Assembly: GCF_030409315.1 (NCBI RefSeq)
Contig: NZ_JAUFPS010000087.1
Span: forward strand, 1-45,014
DNA: 45,014 nt
Direction: 5' to 3'
Source of the DNA: Mucilaginibacter flavus
GTDB taxonomy: Bacteria > Bacteroidota > Bacteroidia > Sphingobacteriales > Sphingobacteriaceae
The stretch's first letter is position 1; every line of letters starts with the position of its first letter. Below are positions 1 to 8,782 of this stretch, piece by piece. A model generated the notes under the pieces. The model was not told the DNA's origin, did not search any database, and saw only the letters and a program-made list of their open reading frames with translations. The translations under genes were made by a program, and so were the position numbers.

Positions 1-2
1 TA

Positions 3-50
3 ATCATTGTTAAAGCATGCGGAGGTAATCCGGATATAGTATTCCGATGA
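3..50 (+). CDS. Possible C-terminal end of an upstream gene (partial)
   Basis: An open frame enters from the left edge and ends at a TGA that directly abuts the TTG start assigned to the TM2 gene. Only about fifteen codons are visible, too few to identify a family. The tight junction is what a translationally coupled gene pair would give. This could equally be an accidental open stretch, so the call is tentative. Confidence 0.25.
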   Translation: MIVKACGGNPDIVFR

Positions 51-407
51 TTGATTTTTATTCAAGGTTTCGAACACTCAAGGATTACACCCGAAGAATT
101 TGCCTTTTTACAACAGGCTACCGCTTCACTTGATGAAAATCAACAACGGTACTTTACCAGTGTTTACTATGGCAAACGCCGCAACCCGCAAGATTTAATG
201 CTGGCCACACTGCTTGGCTTTGTAGGCGCGGCAGGTGTACAACGTTTCATGACAGATCAGATTGGGATGGGCTTATTATATTTTTTCACTGCCGGCTTTT
301 GCTTTATCGGTACCATTATCGATTTGATCAACTACAAAGCCATCGCTAACGAATACAATCAAAAAATGGCTTTCGAAAGCTTCAACATGGCTAAAATGAC
401 CAACTAA
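51..407 (+). CDS. TM2 domain-containing membrane protein
   Basis: A small inner-membrane protein of 118 residues. The first half is hydrophilic. From about residue 48 comes the TM2 arrangement: a basic stretch (KRRNPQ), a first helix rich in Gly/Leu (LATLLGFVGAAGVQRF) with the family's conserved Gly and RF residues, and a second hydrophobic helix ending in IIDLI. TM2 proteins are widespread and their biochemical role is poorly defined. The start is uncertain: the frame opens with TTG directly after an in-frame TGA, and the nearest ATG (position 47) is in another frame. A strong hairpin terminator follows, so this is probably the last gene of its transcript. The family call is solid; the first residues are not. 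Confidence 0.8.
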   Translation: MIFIQGFEHSRITPEEFAFLQQATASLDENQQRYFTSVYYGKRRNPQDLMLATLLGFVGAAGVQRFMTDQIGMGLLYFFTAGFCFIGTIIDLINYKAIANEYNQKMAFESFNMAKMTN

Positions 408-450
408 GATCCCCCTACAGCGGGCACAGTTTCAACATATATATATAATG

Positions 451-487
451 AAAAAATCCACCTTCTGTTACGGGGTGGATTTTTTTG
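451..487 (+). terminator. Rho-independent terminator after the TM2 gene
   Basis: A stem formed by AAAAAATCCACC and GGTGGATTTTTT with a loop of about 9 bases, followed by a T run. It lies about 45 bases after the TM2 stop codon. The A-rich and T-rich flanks would let it work in both directions. Confidence 0.8.
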
Positions 488-524
488 TGGACTAAAGCAA
501 CCTTCCTTTCAAAAAGCAGAAACC

Positions 525-557
525 AGACTTCCGAAGTTTTAAAAACTTCGGAAGTCT
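525..557. repeat. Perfect inverted repeat, 16-base arms
   Basis: AGACTTCCGAAGTTTT is followed, after one base, by its exact reverse complement. It lies between the convergent TM2 and M28 peptidase genes. It could act as a bidirectional terminator, or be one copy of a dispersed palindromic repeat; only one copy is seen in this window. Confidence 0.7.
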
Positions 558-582
558 TTCGCCGGGCTATTGCGGAGGTTCT

Positions 583-620
583 CTTGATTCTTGACTCTAA
601 TCTCTTGATTCTATTTGACT
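583..620. repeat. Simple repeat of the TCTTGATTC/TCTTGACTC type at the M28 gene end
   Basis: Alternating TCTTGATTC, CTTGACTC and TCTAATC units run up to the stop codon of the M28 peptidase gene. A second stretch of the same type sits just before the stop codon side of apaG (28926-28953). Both abut the 3' end of a minus-strand gene, so this looks like a dispersed repeat with a preference for gene ends. Confidence 0.6.
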
Positions 621-2273
621 CTATTTCCCCATAGATTTGTCCCTAACGGCCTTAAACTCCGATCCTGGTTTCCAACCGGGGAAAGTGGTTTCGTTACTCA
701 GCTTTGTGCCTATCTGGTACATGATGCCGGCAACCTGCATCATGCCGGTTACATCCATCCTATCGCTGTAGTTGTCTTGTTGCTGGTGGTAGCGGTTTTC
801 GTTATAATCTTTTTGGCGCTTTTCACCAAAGTCGGCACCATTTGCTACACTGATACTGCCGTTGTTAATATCTAACGCGGGTACACCCAGTTTGGCAAAG
901 TTAAAGTGATCGCTGCGGTAGTAACTGCCCGAGCCGGGTTTGCGGTCGCCTACTGTGGTTAAGCCTTCGGCTTTAGCAATCTCTTCTACATAGTCTTCCA
1001 GTTCATTTTGTCCTTTACCTGTAATGGCGATATCTTTGGTCGATCCGTAATCGCCAAGGGCATCCATATTTAAATCGGCTACGGTTTTGTTTAGCGGAAA
1101 TATTGGGTGCGTTGCATAATACTCAGATCCTAACAGACCCTGCTCTTCGCCGGTAACCGCCAGGAAAACAACAGAGCGCTGCGGTTTTTCTTTAGATGCT
1201 TTAAAGGCTTTTGCCACGGCTATAATAGCTGCAACACCACTGGCATTGTCAACCGCGCCATTGTAAATGCTATCGCCTTTGGCATCTGGCTTGCCTACAC
1301 CCAAGTGATCCCAATGGGCGGTGTAAAGAATAGTCTCTTCGGGCCTGGCGCTGCCTTTTATAATACCGATTACATTATGCGATGTGGAATATTTCAATTT
1401 AGTGGTAACCCCTAAGGAAATCTCCCTGTTTAACGGGATTGCTTTAAACCCTTTTTTGCGGGCTATGGAGCGGATATCGCCGGTTATGCCTGCATCGGCT
1501 AATAGTTTAGTTGCGGCGGCTTCTGTTATCCAGCCTTCAACCTTACAGCGCGACATGTGTTTATCTTTTTCGGTAAGATAAAGTTTGGCCCCGGTGAAGC
1601 TGTTTTGCACCACTTTCCAGCCGTAACTTGCCGGGTCTGTTTGGTGTACAATAATTACACCCGCGGCTCCCTGGCGAGCGGCTTCCTCATATTTATAAGT
1701 CCAGCGACCGTAATAGGTCATGGTATCTCCTTTGAAAAAAGCAGGATTGCCGTTTTTGTAGCCGGGATCATTAACCAGCACAATAACGGTTTTGCCTTTA
1801 ACATCTAACCCGGCATAGTCGTTCCATCCGTATTCCGGCGCTACAACGCCATAACCGGCAAATACTAAAGGCGATTTTTTAAGTTCCACACCCAGCACTT
1901 CCTGTCTGGTAGAGGCCACAAAATCACTATCGGCAGTAAACGATATTGGCGTTTTCCCTCCGGTGATCTGCATGGTTGCCGATGGCTTGCTGGTAATTTC
2001 AACCATAGGCACATCCTGAAAATAGGTCCCATTGTTGCCTGGTTCAAGCCCTGCCTTTTTAAACTGTGATGAAATATAGGCGATGGCCTTATTCTCGCCC
2101 GCGGTAAAGGGCTTACGGCCCATCAGCGAATCGGCTGCCAATACGGCTATTTGTGATTTGATCTCGTCGGCGCTGATGGATTTATCAATTTGTTCGGTTT
2201 TGCTGTTTTGCTTACAGCCGGCCACAACGGCAATACCGGCAATCAGCAACAGAAAGTTTTGTTTTATAGTCAT
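621..2273 (-). CDS. M28 family zinc metallopeptidase, lipoprotein
   Basis: A predicted secreted lipoprotein aminopeptidase of 550 residues. The N-terminus is a signal peptide ending in a lipobox (VVAGC, Cys about residue 20). A PA-type insert follows (around AGYGVVAPEYGWNDYAGL). The M28 catalytic core has its metal ligands in order: HWDH (about residue 320), VDNASG (about 342), TGEEQG (about 375), NMDALG and, near the C-terminus, SDHFNF. These fit a two-zinc aminopeptidase acting outside the cytoplasm on peptides; the exact substrate is unknown. The frame opens 11 codons earlier, but a -7 promoter box lies inside that extension, so the ATG at 2273 was chosen. The downstream gap toward the TM2 gene holds palindromes that may terminate transcription. 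Confidence 0.9.
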   Translation of the reverse strand: MTIKQNFLLLIAGIAVVAGCKQNSKTEQIDKSISADEIKSQIAVLAADSLMGRKPFTAGENKAIAYISSQFKKAGLEPGNNGTYFQDVPMVEITSKPSATMQITGGKTPISFTADSDFVASTRQEVLGVELKKSPLVFAGYGVVAPEYGWNDYAGLDVKGKTVIVLVNDPGYKNGNPAFFKGDTMTYYGRWTYKYEEAARQGAAGVIIVHQTDPASYGWKVVQNSFTGAKLYLTEKDKHMSRCKVEGWITEAAATKLLADAGITGDIRSIARKKGFKAIPLNREISLGVTTKLKYSTSHNVIGIIKGSARPEETILYTAHWDHLGVGKPDAKGDSIYNGAVDNASGVAAIIAVAKAFKASKEKPQRSVVFLAVTGEEQGLLGSEYYATHPIFPLNKTVADLNMDALGDYGSTKDIAITGKGQNELEDYVEEIAKAEGLTTVGDRKPGSGSYYRSDHFNFAKLGVPALDINNGSISVANGADFGEKRQKDYNENRYHQQQDNYSDRMDVTGMMQVAGIMYQIGTKLSNETTFPGWKPGSEFKAVRDKSMGK

Positions 2274-2288
2274 GAAGATGTGTTTGTT

Positions 2289-2296
2289 CAAATTTA
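2289..2296 (-). promoter_or_regulatory. Bacteroidetes -7 promoter box for the M28 peptidase
   Basis: TAAATTTG on the minus strand matches TAnnTTTG, 15 bases before the chosen ATG. No convincing -33 element was seen. The box supports the downstream start over the longer frame. Confidence 0.55.
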
Positions 2297-2416
2297 AATA
2301 AAACACGGCGTTTTCTCTTACAGCCAGGCAATTAATTCCAACCGGTTGTTGTTTTTTCAGCTCTTTTTTCCTTTTAAACCGGCATACAAAACGGAGGGTA
2401 TGTTGATGGCCGGATA

Positions 2417-3739
2417 TTACTTTTTAAACTGCGGGCGATTAAGCCGGATGACCTGCCAAACCACTTCGGCACTCGCCAGGGCAACGATAGCAAAACCGGC
2501 GGCCTTCAATGCCTCGGGGGTTGATGACAGCGCACCGCCCAGGGCAACCGCGTAAACTAAGAATGGCAGGGCTATCACCATGCACAGGCCGGTAACATTC
2601 AGAGGGATTTTAAACGGCCGTGGTTTATCCGGTTCCCTGAGCCGCAGTTTTATCAGCGAAATATATTCTAACGAAAGGCCTGCGCCGTAAACGGTTACAT
2701 CGATGATAAGCAGATCGGCAAAAGTCCAAAGCACCATGAAGCTTACCACAATGGAACAGATGATGATGGAAATATAAGGCGTTTTAAACCGGCGATGCAG
2801 GCGGTTAAGGCCGCGTGGCAATAAATTATCTTCGGCCATTACCTGCGGCACCCGCGATACCGATAGCAGCACCGCCGAGTAAATACCAAGCGAGCTGGCC
2901 ATCCCTCCTATCGCGATGAGCACACCCAGCCAATGCCCGGCTATCCGCACACCTAACGAAGGCATGCCATCAGTACTAAAGGTATCATGATTAATACCCG
3001 ATTGCTGCGCAACCCAGGTAATCAAAACGTATACTACCATCACCAGCAAAAAAGCGATGGCCATAGATATCATATACGAGCGGATTGGTTTTTCAACCTC
3101 CTCGGCATAAGTTGTTATATTATCCCAACCCAGGCAGTTCCACATCACGGTATACAAAGCCATCCCGAAAGATGGAAAAGTAATACCTTTTAATGAAGGT
3201 GCCGGGATTGACATTGGCCCCGCATGGTGATGCACCGCCAGCACAATCACAATAATAACCGGCGCCAGTACCACGGCACTCAAAAACAGCGATACTTTGC
3301 CTACTGGTACAATCCCCAATATATTCAGCCCAGCCGATGCCCAGATGATGATGAGGCAAACAGGAATTTTATAATCTGCTAAAACGGGGTAAAAAAAAGA
3401 AGCGTACATCACAAAGAGCACCGGGTAAATAGCCAGGTCCACAAAAGTGTACAGCCAGGTCCACCAGCCTTCGTAAAATCCCCAGCGTGTGCCTAAAGCG
3501 TATTTTACCCATTTGTAATAGCCGCCGGTTATGGGCATCATGCTGTTGAGTTCCAATACCGTAAAAATGGCAGGCACATCCCAAAACAACGGAGTGAGCA
3601 TCAGGATAAGCAGCGCGCCATGGTCGCCGGCATAACTGAGCAACGGCTCCAAACCATACGGGCCACCGGATACGGTAAAGAAGATAACAGCAATAAGCTG
3701 TATAGGCCGTATCTTTTTTAAAGCAGCGGGTGATGGCAT
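2417..3739 (-). CDS. APC superfamily permease, resembling polyamine/amino-acid carriers
   Basis: An inner-membrane secondary transporter of 440 residues with about twelve hydrophobic helices. The first helix carries FFTVSGGPYGLEPLLSYAG, the substrate-binding unwound glycine motif of the APC fold. The next section (ITGGYYKWVKYALG, then GFYEGWWTWLYTFVDLAIYP) recalls the plant polyamine uptake transporter/LAT-like branch of the superfamily. That resemblance is from memory, so substrate assignment to polyamines or cationic amino acids is inference. The gene lies between the M28 peptidase and a long non-coding gap, which might suggest peptide or amino-acid use, but the 144-base gap to the peptidase and that gene's own promoter argue against one operon. 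Confidence 0.85.
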   Translation of the reverse strand: MPSPAALKKIRPIQLIAVIFFTVSGGPYGLEPLLSYAGDHGALLILMLTPLFWDVPAIFTVLELNSMMPITGGYYKWVKYALGTRWGFYEGWWTWLYTFVDLAIYPVLFVMYASFFYPVLADYKIPVCLIIIWASAGLNILGIVPVGKVSLFLSAVVLAPVIIVIVLAVHHHAGPMSIPAPSLKGITFPSFGMALYTVMWNCLGWDNITTYAEEVEKPIRSYMISMAIAFLLVMVVYVLITWVAQQSGINHDTFSTDGMPSLGVRIAGHWLGVLIAIGGMASSLGIYSAVLLSVSRVPQVMAEDNLLPRGLNRLHRRFKTPYISIIICSIVVSFMVLWTFADLLIIDVTVYGAGLSLEYISLIKLRLREPDKPRPFKIPLNVTGLCMVIALPFLVYAVALGGALSSTPEALKAAGFAIVALASAEVVWQVIRLNRPQFKK

Positions 3740-4303
3740 AGGGTATAAAAATATAATTTACGCCGGAAAAAATGGCGTTTATCGGCTTTTATTTAAGGCG
3801 GTTTTTCAAATTAACTTCCGTAAAAGCTCTTTCTAAACGGCAAAGTCATCATAAACACAAAACAATAAACCAATGACGAATAATCTCTTCCGTAAAGGGG
3901 AGCTTTAACTTCGATACGAATACGTTATTTTGAAAGTTTTACTAAGAGTATGTTTAAAATAAGAAAAACTGATTGTTATTGCCTTTGGTAGGATTCTCGA
4001 TAGCTGAAGAACTGCGTTATGTGAACAAGGCGCAGACGACTCACCCCGACGAGGCTGCGCCCGTCTCCCCTCTCTCCGACTGCGTCGCATAGAGGGGCAA
4101 AAAGGCTTTGTTTTGTCTTCCCTACCCTCTTTGCGGCTTTAGCCGGAGAGAGGGTGGTCCAGCGAAGCGTAGACCGGGTGAGTCGTAGCCTGCGTGCAAG
4201 CTAATATGCTATGGGTGAAGTAACAACTAAGCAATAATGTTTTTTGACCATTACATCTTTCCAAAAAAATCAGTTTTAAAAGTGTCTAAGGAAAACTGCT
4301 TTT
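3740..4303. other. Non-coding gap between the permease and lnt
   Basis: No credible gene is seen in these 564 bases. The centre (4031-4193) is a hairpin-rich repeat described separately. The flanks are AT-rich with no clear -7 box. A 61-codon minus-strand frame here runs through the repeat and reads as low-complexity Arg/Gly, so it is not called. Confidence 0.7.
4031..4193. repeat. Cloverleaf-like intergenic repeat, copy A
   Basis: The outer arms GACTCACC and GGGTGAGTC face each other about 140 bases apart. Inside are two smaller hairpins built around CCCTCTCTCCG/GAGGGG and CCCTCTTTGCGGC/GAGAGGG. The same architecture recurs at 8783-8965 and 36693-36865. This copy is the most diverged and its central arms are weaker. 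Confidence 0.7.
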
Positions 4304-5929
4304 TCAGGCTGCAACCTTCCTCTTCCTCAACAACGGCCCTACTCCAATAAACAATATCAGTAAAACAGCAATAGCGCTGCCAGCCATCGGGATATAATCG
4401 CCATGGTGCACGTAGAAGGTAATATCAGAATTTAAGTTGATGTCTTGCTTAATTGCCGTTTTTGTCCACCATTTGGTTTGTTGTACCACATCGCCGCGTT
4501 GGTTGATGAAGGCCGAGATGCCGGTATTGGCACTTTGGGCTACCCACCTGCGGGTTTCAATAGCGCGCAGCTTGGCGTAATCCAGGTGCTGATCTTTGCC
4601 CGATGTGTTTTCCCACCAGCCATCATTGGTGATAATGGCTATAAACTGTGCTCCTTTTTTTACCGAGCGGGCTACATAGGCCCCATAGATAGATTCGTAG
4701 CAAATCACCGGATCAACCCCGATACCGCTTTGCGAGTAAAAAGCTTCGGCATCCGGCTGGATACCATACATGCCCGTAGCGCCGCCAAGATGCTCAAAAA
4801 CCGGCTTTAAAAACGATAGCACATTACCAAACGGCAGCGACTCCGCCCCCGGCACCAGGCGCGATTTATGGTAAAACTGTGGCTTGCCGTCGTTTTCGAT
4901 ATTGATAGCGCTGCTAAAGTTATCAATAAACACACCGGGCTGCTCTGTCGGGCTCGCGGTTGCCGTCGCGCGGGTATTGTATAGCTTATAGGTTTCGCCG
5001 CCGGTGAGCAGGTTGCCATTTTTGTAATTTCGTAAAAAGTAGTGGGCTTGCTTATAGTACCGGTTGCTTTGTATCCTGTCTTCGTCCATATAGTCGGGAA
5101 TAGCCGTCTCGGGCCATAAAAAGAACTCGGTATTGGGTTGGGCAATATCGCGCGACAGGTGGATCATGATATCTATCTGCAACGCTGTTGGGATAGTGCC
5201 CTCTTTCTCATATGGATCGATATTAGGTTGTACCGCTACAATATTTGAAGGATTGGGTTGTTCGGTATAGTTGTAATAGGTATATAAAGAAAAGCTTATT
5301 GGCAATATTACAGCCAGCACCAAACCGCTTATGAGCTTTAACCTTAACGCTTTTGCTTGTACCTCGCGCAATCCCACATAAATTAAAAATGCCAGGATGT
5401 TTACTATCCACACCCAAATGGTACCGCCATAAACGCCGGTGTACTCATACCACTGTATCCATTGGTGACTTACCGCGAAACCGTTACCCAACGTCATCCA
5501 CGGAAAGTTTAAATCCCAGCTTTGGTGCAGGTACTCGTAACCAATCCAAAGGAAAACCAGGCCGGCCAAACTCCAGCCTCTGCCGGTTAATAACCTCAGC
5601 CTGTAATACAGCCAGCAAGCAGTAGCCATCAACAGCGGACCAAGCGAGTACGGAATAAGCGTAATTGGTATAGCCACCAAATTGCCAACCTGCTTAAGCG
5701 CGTTATAAACCCAATAAACTGAGCCTGTGTTCCAGATAAAAAAGCCGATGAAGGTGATGTTGAAAATTTGCCTGCCCTTTTTAGGCGTTGTGGATTGAAT
5801 AATGTTTTCCATCGCCAGCAACATGGGTACAAAACCAATAAAAAGCAGGAAAGTAGTATAGGGCGTTGGCGGCCATGCTATCCACAATAATAAACCGGAG
5901 AGTATAGCTAAAGGAAGATTTTTTTTCAT
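4304..5929 (-). CDS. lnt: Apolipoprotein N-acyltransferase
   Basis: Transfers an acyl chain from a phospholipid to the N-terminal cysteine of lipoproteins at the outer face of the inner membrane. It has 541 residues, near the family length. Residues 1-215 hold the membrane helices; from about 228 to 500 is a carbon-nitrogen hydrolase domain. The catalytic triad is visible as Glu274 (WPETAIP), Lys355 (HKSRLVPGAE, with the supporting Glu363) and Cys410 (VICYESIYG). The late NDGWW motif and RAIETRRW also fit. The gene is 18 bases downstream of the DinB-like gene on the same strand, which in turn is 6 bases from rsmI, so rsmI-dinB-lnt is probably one transcript. Several lipoproteins encoded in this window would be substrates. 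Confidence 0.95.
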   Translation of the reverse strand: MKKNLPLAILSGLLLWIAWPPTPYTTFLLFIGFVPMLLAMENIIQSTTPKKGRQIFNITFIGFFIWNTGSVYWVYNALKQVGNLVAIPITLIPYSLGPLLMATACWLYYRLRLLTGRGWSLAGLVFLWIGYEYLHQSWDLNFPWMTLGNGFAVSHQWIQWYEYTGVYGGTIWVWIVNILAFLIYVGLREVQAKALRLKLISGLVLAVILPISFSLYTYYNYTEQPNPSNIVAVQPNIDPYEKEGTIPTALQIDIMIHLSRDIAQPNTEFFLWPETAIPDYMDEDRIQSNRYYKQAHYFLRNYKNGNLLTGGETYKLYNTRATATASPTEQPGVFIDNFSSAINIENDGKPQFYHKSRLVPGAESLPFGNVLSFLKPVFEHLGGATGMYGIQPDAEAFYSQSGIGVDPVICYESIYGAYVARSVKKGAQFIAIITNDGWWENTSGKDQHLDYAKLRAIETRRWVAQSANTGISAFINQRGDVVQQTKWWTKTAIKQDINLNSDITFYVHHGDYIPMAGSAIAVLLILFIGVGPLLRKRKVAA

Positions 5930-5947
5930 TAATGTGTTTTATCAAAA

Positions 5948-6496
5948 CTATTTGAACGTGTCGCCGGGATTGGCAAATTTATCGGCATTGTACTGGTCAG
6001 AATTACCTTTAGGAATGGATAACGAATGCCATTTAGCGCCGGTTATCATTTTACCAATGTGCACAATTTGCCCAACATGGTATGGATAATGCGCCAACTG
6101 CCGGTTAATGGCGTCTTCAATGCGGTGCGGCTCGTTGCGGATGTAAATGGTTTTTTCCCAGTCGGCAGGCGTAATGGAATTGAGGGCGTTAAACAGGCAT
6201 TCCCATCCGCTGTTCCAGGTATCCATCAGGTTTTCGCGGGTGCTTACTGTATCTTCAAATTCGGTATCGCGGTTTCTCCAGTTTTTTTCACCATCAGAGG
6301 TTAAAAAATCCGTCCAGCGGGAAAGCATATTGCCGGCCATGTGCCGTATGATGATAGCGATGCTGTTGCTCTCGTCATTAAAACGCCAAAACAGGTCGGC
6401 ATCATTCAATTGCTCAAATGTTCTTTCGCCTAATTTGCGGTAATAGGCAAACTGCGTTATCGCGCTGTTAAGGTATGCTTCCAGGTATGCTTCCAT
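5948..6496 (-). CDS. DinB-fold metal-binding protein (DUF1572-like)
   Basis: A cytoplasmic four-helix-bundle protein of 182 residues. Metal-binding histidines expected for the DinB/YfiT fold are seen at His52 (IIIRHMAGNML), His136 (RQLAHYPYH) and His140. Conserved features include NESxSI-like DESNSIAII and the HYPYHVGQIVHIGK stretch. Members of the fold include thiol S-transferases used with low-molecular-weight thiols, but the substrate of this one is unknown. It lies between rsmI and lnt with very short gaps, so it is likely co-transcribed; no functional link to them is evident. Confidence 0.8.
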   Translation of the reverse strand: MEAYLEAYLNSAITQFAYYRKLGERTFEQLNDADLFWRFNDESNSIAIIIRHMAGNMLSRWTDFLTSDGEKNWRNRDTEFEDTVSTRENLMDTWNSGWECLFNALNSITPADWEKTIYIRNEPHRIEDAINRQLAHYPYHVGQIVHIGKMITGAKWHSLSIPKGNSDQYNADKFANPGDTFK

Positions 6497-6502
6497 GGCT
6501 GT

Positions 6503-7234
6503 TTAATCTTCTTCGTCGTCGGTATCTTTTTTGTACTTGTCTTTTGATGATTTTACTACAGGCTCGGCACCGGCAATACACATTACAAACTCGCCTTTCA
6601 GGGGGTGCGTTTCAAAGTATAATTTCACTTCGGTAACAGTGCCCCTTACGGTTTCTTCAAACATTTTAGTCAGCTCGCGCGATACAGATATCTGGCGGTC
6701 GGCACCAAAATAGGTGGCCATTTCTTCCAGCGTTTTCAATAAACGGTGCGGCGATTCGTATAGTATAATGGTGCGCTCCTCCGTCGCCAAAACCTTAAAC
6801 CTTGTTTGGCGGCCTTTTTTCAATGGCAAAAAACCTTCAAAGCAAAACTTATCTGTAGGGAAACCAGAGTTAACCAGCGCCGGTACAAAAGCCGTAGCAC
6901 CGGGCAAACACTCCACCGCGATGTTGAACTTTAAAGCCTCGCGCACCAGGAAAAAACCCGGATCTGATATTGCTGGTGTGCCCGCGTCAGATATCAAAGC
7001 GATGTTTTGCCCTTGCAGTAAAAACTTAATGATCTCGTTTGATGACTGGTGCTCATTGTGCTGATGATGCGCGAACACCTTTTGCTGAATGTCAAAATGT
7101 TTCAGCAATGGTGCCGACGTGCGTGTATCTTCAGCCAAAATCAAATCCACCTCCTTTAAAACACGAAGCGCCCTAAGCGTGATATCCTCTAAATTACCTA
7201 TTGGTGTAGGAACTAAATATAATTTACCGGGCAT
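6503..7234 (-). CDS. rsmI: 16S rRNA (cytidine(1402)-2'-O)-methyltransferase
   Basis: Methylates the ribose of C1402 in the decoding centre of 16S rRNA, using S-adenosylmethionine. The 243-residue protein starts with the family signature LYLVPTPIGNLEDITLRALR and continues with LAEDTR, the glycine-rich ISDAGTPAISDPG (about residues 81-93), LPGATAFVPALVNSG, and YESPHRLLKTL. It ends in an acidic/lysine tail after the MCIAGAE strand, where the C-terminal helical region of some homologues is shortened. It is the first gene of an apparent minus-strand unit with the DinB-like gene and lnt. A cluster of TTTGCAGT repeats sits directly upstream. Confidence 0.95.
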   Translation of the reverse strand: MPGKLYLVPTPIGNLEDITLRALRVLKEVDLILAEDTRTSAPLLKHFDIQQKVFAHHQHNEHQSSNEIIKFLLQGQNIALISDAGTPAISDPGFFLVREALKFNIAVECLPGATAFVPALVNSGFPTDKFCFEGFLPLKKGRQTRFKVLATEERTIILYESPHRLLKTLEEMATYFGADRQISVSRELTKMFEETVRGTVTEVKLYFETHPLKGEFVMCIAGAEPVVKSSKDKYKKDTDDEED

Positions 7235-7237
7235 ATT

Positions 7238-7373
7238 AGTTTGCAGTTATCAGTTTGCAGTGGGCAGTTTGTTTGCGGTTATCAGATTGCAGTAAACATT
7301 TTGGCTTGCTTAAAAGCATACAAAACAAGCCATGGAAAAAAACTGCAAACCGCGCACTGCAAACCGCCAACTG
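7238..7373. repeat. TTTGCAGT-type repeat region, inverted halves
   Basis: The left half (7238-7292) consists of repeated TTTGCAGT, GGGCAGTTTG and GTTATCAG units. The right half (7340-7373) holds the same units in the other orientation (ACTGCAAACCG twice). A smaller inverted repeat, TGGCTTG/CAAGCCA, sits between them. The element fills the divergent gap between rsmI and serS and stops a few bases before the serS -7 box. Confidence 0.7.
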
Positions 7374-7377
7374 ATTA

Positions 7378-7385
7378 TATCTTTG
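7378..7385 (+). promoter_or_regulatory. -7 promoter box for serS
   Basis: TATCTTTG is a full match to TAnnTTTG, 16 bases before the serS ATG. A -33 element is not evident because the repeat occupies that position. Confidence 0.6.
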
Positions 7386-7401
7386 CCTAAAAAATAAAAT
7401 A

Positions 7402-8673
7402 ATGCTGCAAGTTAGTTATATCCGTGATAACAGGGAACAGGTTTTGGATCGTTTGGCTGTAAAAAATTTTAAACAGCCCGAATTGGTTGATGAAATAATT
7501 GCGTTGGATGATAAACGTCGCTCCACCCAAACCAGCATGGATAACGTATCGGCCGAGGCCAATGCAGCCGCCAAACAAATTGGCGAACTGATGCGCGCCG
7601 GTAAAAAAGCCGAGGCAGAAGAGATTAAAGCCAAAACCGGTGCCTGGAAAGAAGACATCAAAAAGTTTGGTGATTTGCTTGCCGCAACCGAAGAAGAACT
7701 TTACCAGAAAATAGTTTTATTACCTAACCTGCCCCATAGCTCGGTACCTAAAGGCTTAACGCCCGAAGAAAACGAGGTTGTTTTAGAAAACGGTGCAAAA
7801 CCAGAATTACCGGCAAATGCATTGCCGCACTGGGAACTGGCCGCTAAATATAACCTGATAGATTTTGAATTAGGCGTTAAAATAACCGGCGCTGGTTTCC
7901 CAGTATACAAAAACAAAGGAGCCAAACTGCAACGCGCCCTCATCAATTACTTTATTGACGAGGCCGAAAAAGCAGGCTACAGCGAAGTAAGTGTGCCGCT
8001 GATGGTTAACAAAGATTCGGGTTTTGGTACAGGCCAACTGCCAGACAAAGAAGGTCAGATGTATTTTGTTACCGAGGATGAATTATATTTAATTCCTACC
8101 GCCGAGGTACCGGTTACCAATATATACCGCGATGTGATCTTGAAGGCAGATGAATTGCCGGTAAAAAATTGTGGTCATACACCTTGCTTCCGACGTGAAG
8201 CTGGCTCATACGGCGCGCACGTACGTGGCTTGAACCGCTTACACCAGTTTGATAAAGTAGAAATTGTACAGGTAGTACATCCCGATAAATCATACGAAAC
8301 CCTGGAGCAAATGAGCGCCCATGTACAAGGCCTATTAAAAAACCTTGGCCTGCCCTACCGTGTATTGCGCCTTTGCGGCGGCGATATGGGTTTTGCATCA
8401 GCTTTAACCTATGATATGGAAACCTGGAGCGCGGCCCAGCAACGCTGGTTAGAGGTTTCATCAGTATCAAACTTTGAAACCTTTCAAAGCAATCGCCTTA
8501 AACTGCGTTTCCGCAATTCCGAAGGTAAAACCCAATTAGCGCATACCTTAAACGGCAGCGCGCTGGCTTTACCTCGCATTGTAGCCACTTTGTTAGAGAA
8601 TAACCAAACGGAAAAAGGGATTAAAATACCGGAGGTTTTGGTGCCTTATACTAAGTTTGAGTGGATTGATTAG
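7402..8673 (+). CDS. serS: Serine--tRNA ligase
   Basis: A class II aminoacyl-tRNA synthetase of 423 residues, the normal length. The first 110 residues form the tRNA-binding coiled-coil arm (Lys/Glu/Ala-rich). The catalytic part contains the TxE motif (PTAEVPVTNIY), motif 2 (CFRREAGSYG then RLHQFDKVEIV) and motif 3 (HTLNGSALALPRIVATLLE). The ATG at 7402 is the only start placed correctly after the -7 box. The stop codon TAG forms the first three bases of a GC-rich repeat that recurs at the end of gltX. Confidence 0.97.
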   Translation: MLQVSYIRDNREQVLDRLAVKNFKQPELVDEIIALDDKRRSTQTSMDNVSAEANAAAKQIGELMRAGKKAEAEEIKAKTGAWKEDIKKFGDLLAATEEELYQKIVLLPNLPHSSVPKGLTPEENEVVLENGAKPELPANALPHWELAAKYNLIDFELGVKITGAGFPVYKNKGAKLQRALINYFIDEAEKAGYSEVSVPLMVNKDSGFGTGQLPDKEGQMYFVTEDELYLIPTAEVPVTNIYRDVILKADELPVKNCGHTPCFRREAGSYGAHVRGLNRLHQFDKVEIVQVVHPDKSYETLEQMSAHVQGLLKNLGLPYRVLRLCGGDMGFASALTYDMETWSAAQQRWLEVSSVSNFETFQSNRLKLRFRNSEGKTQLAHTLNGSALALPRIVATLLENNQTEKGIKIPEVLVPYTKFEWID

Positions 8674-8702
8674 CCCCCCCCGGCCCCTAAAGGGGGAGTT
8701 TT
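8671..8702. repeat. GC-rich hairpin repeat at the serS end
   Basis: TAGCCCCCCCCGGCCCC followed by TAAAGGGGGAG and a T run. It can fold as CCCC-TAAA-GGGG and ends in T's, so it may double as a terminator. A near-identical element lies in the opposite orientation at 14424-14452, where it covers the end of gltX. In both cases it contributes a stop codon. Confidence 0.75.
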
Positions 8703-8782
8703 TAAATTCCTCCTCTTTTATTATCGCTGGTTCAAAAACCCGGCGCACATTGAAAGAGGGAATGACGTAGATCGCGTGGCGC

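Noticed and set aside
615..875. An 86-codon plus-strand frame with a hydrophobic stretch
   Set aside because: It is antisense to the well-supported M28 peptidase and matches no family.
3905..4090. A 61-codon minus-strand frame beginning Met-Arg-Arg-Ser-Arg
   Set aside because: It runs through the cloverleaf-like repeat copy A; its Arg/Gly composition comes from the repeat and no promoter or family pattern supports it.
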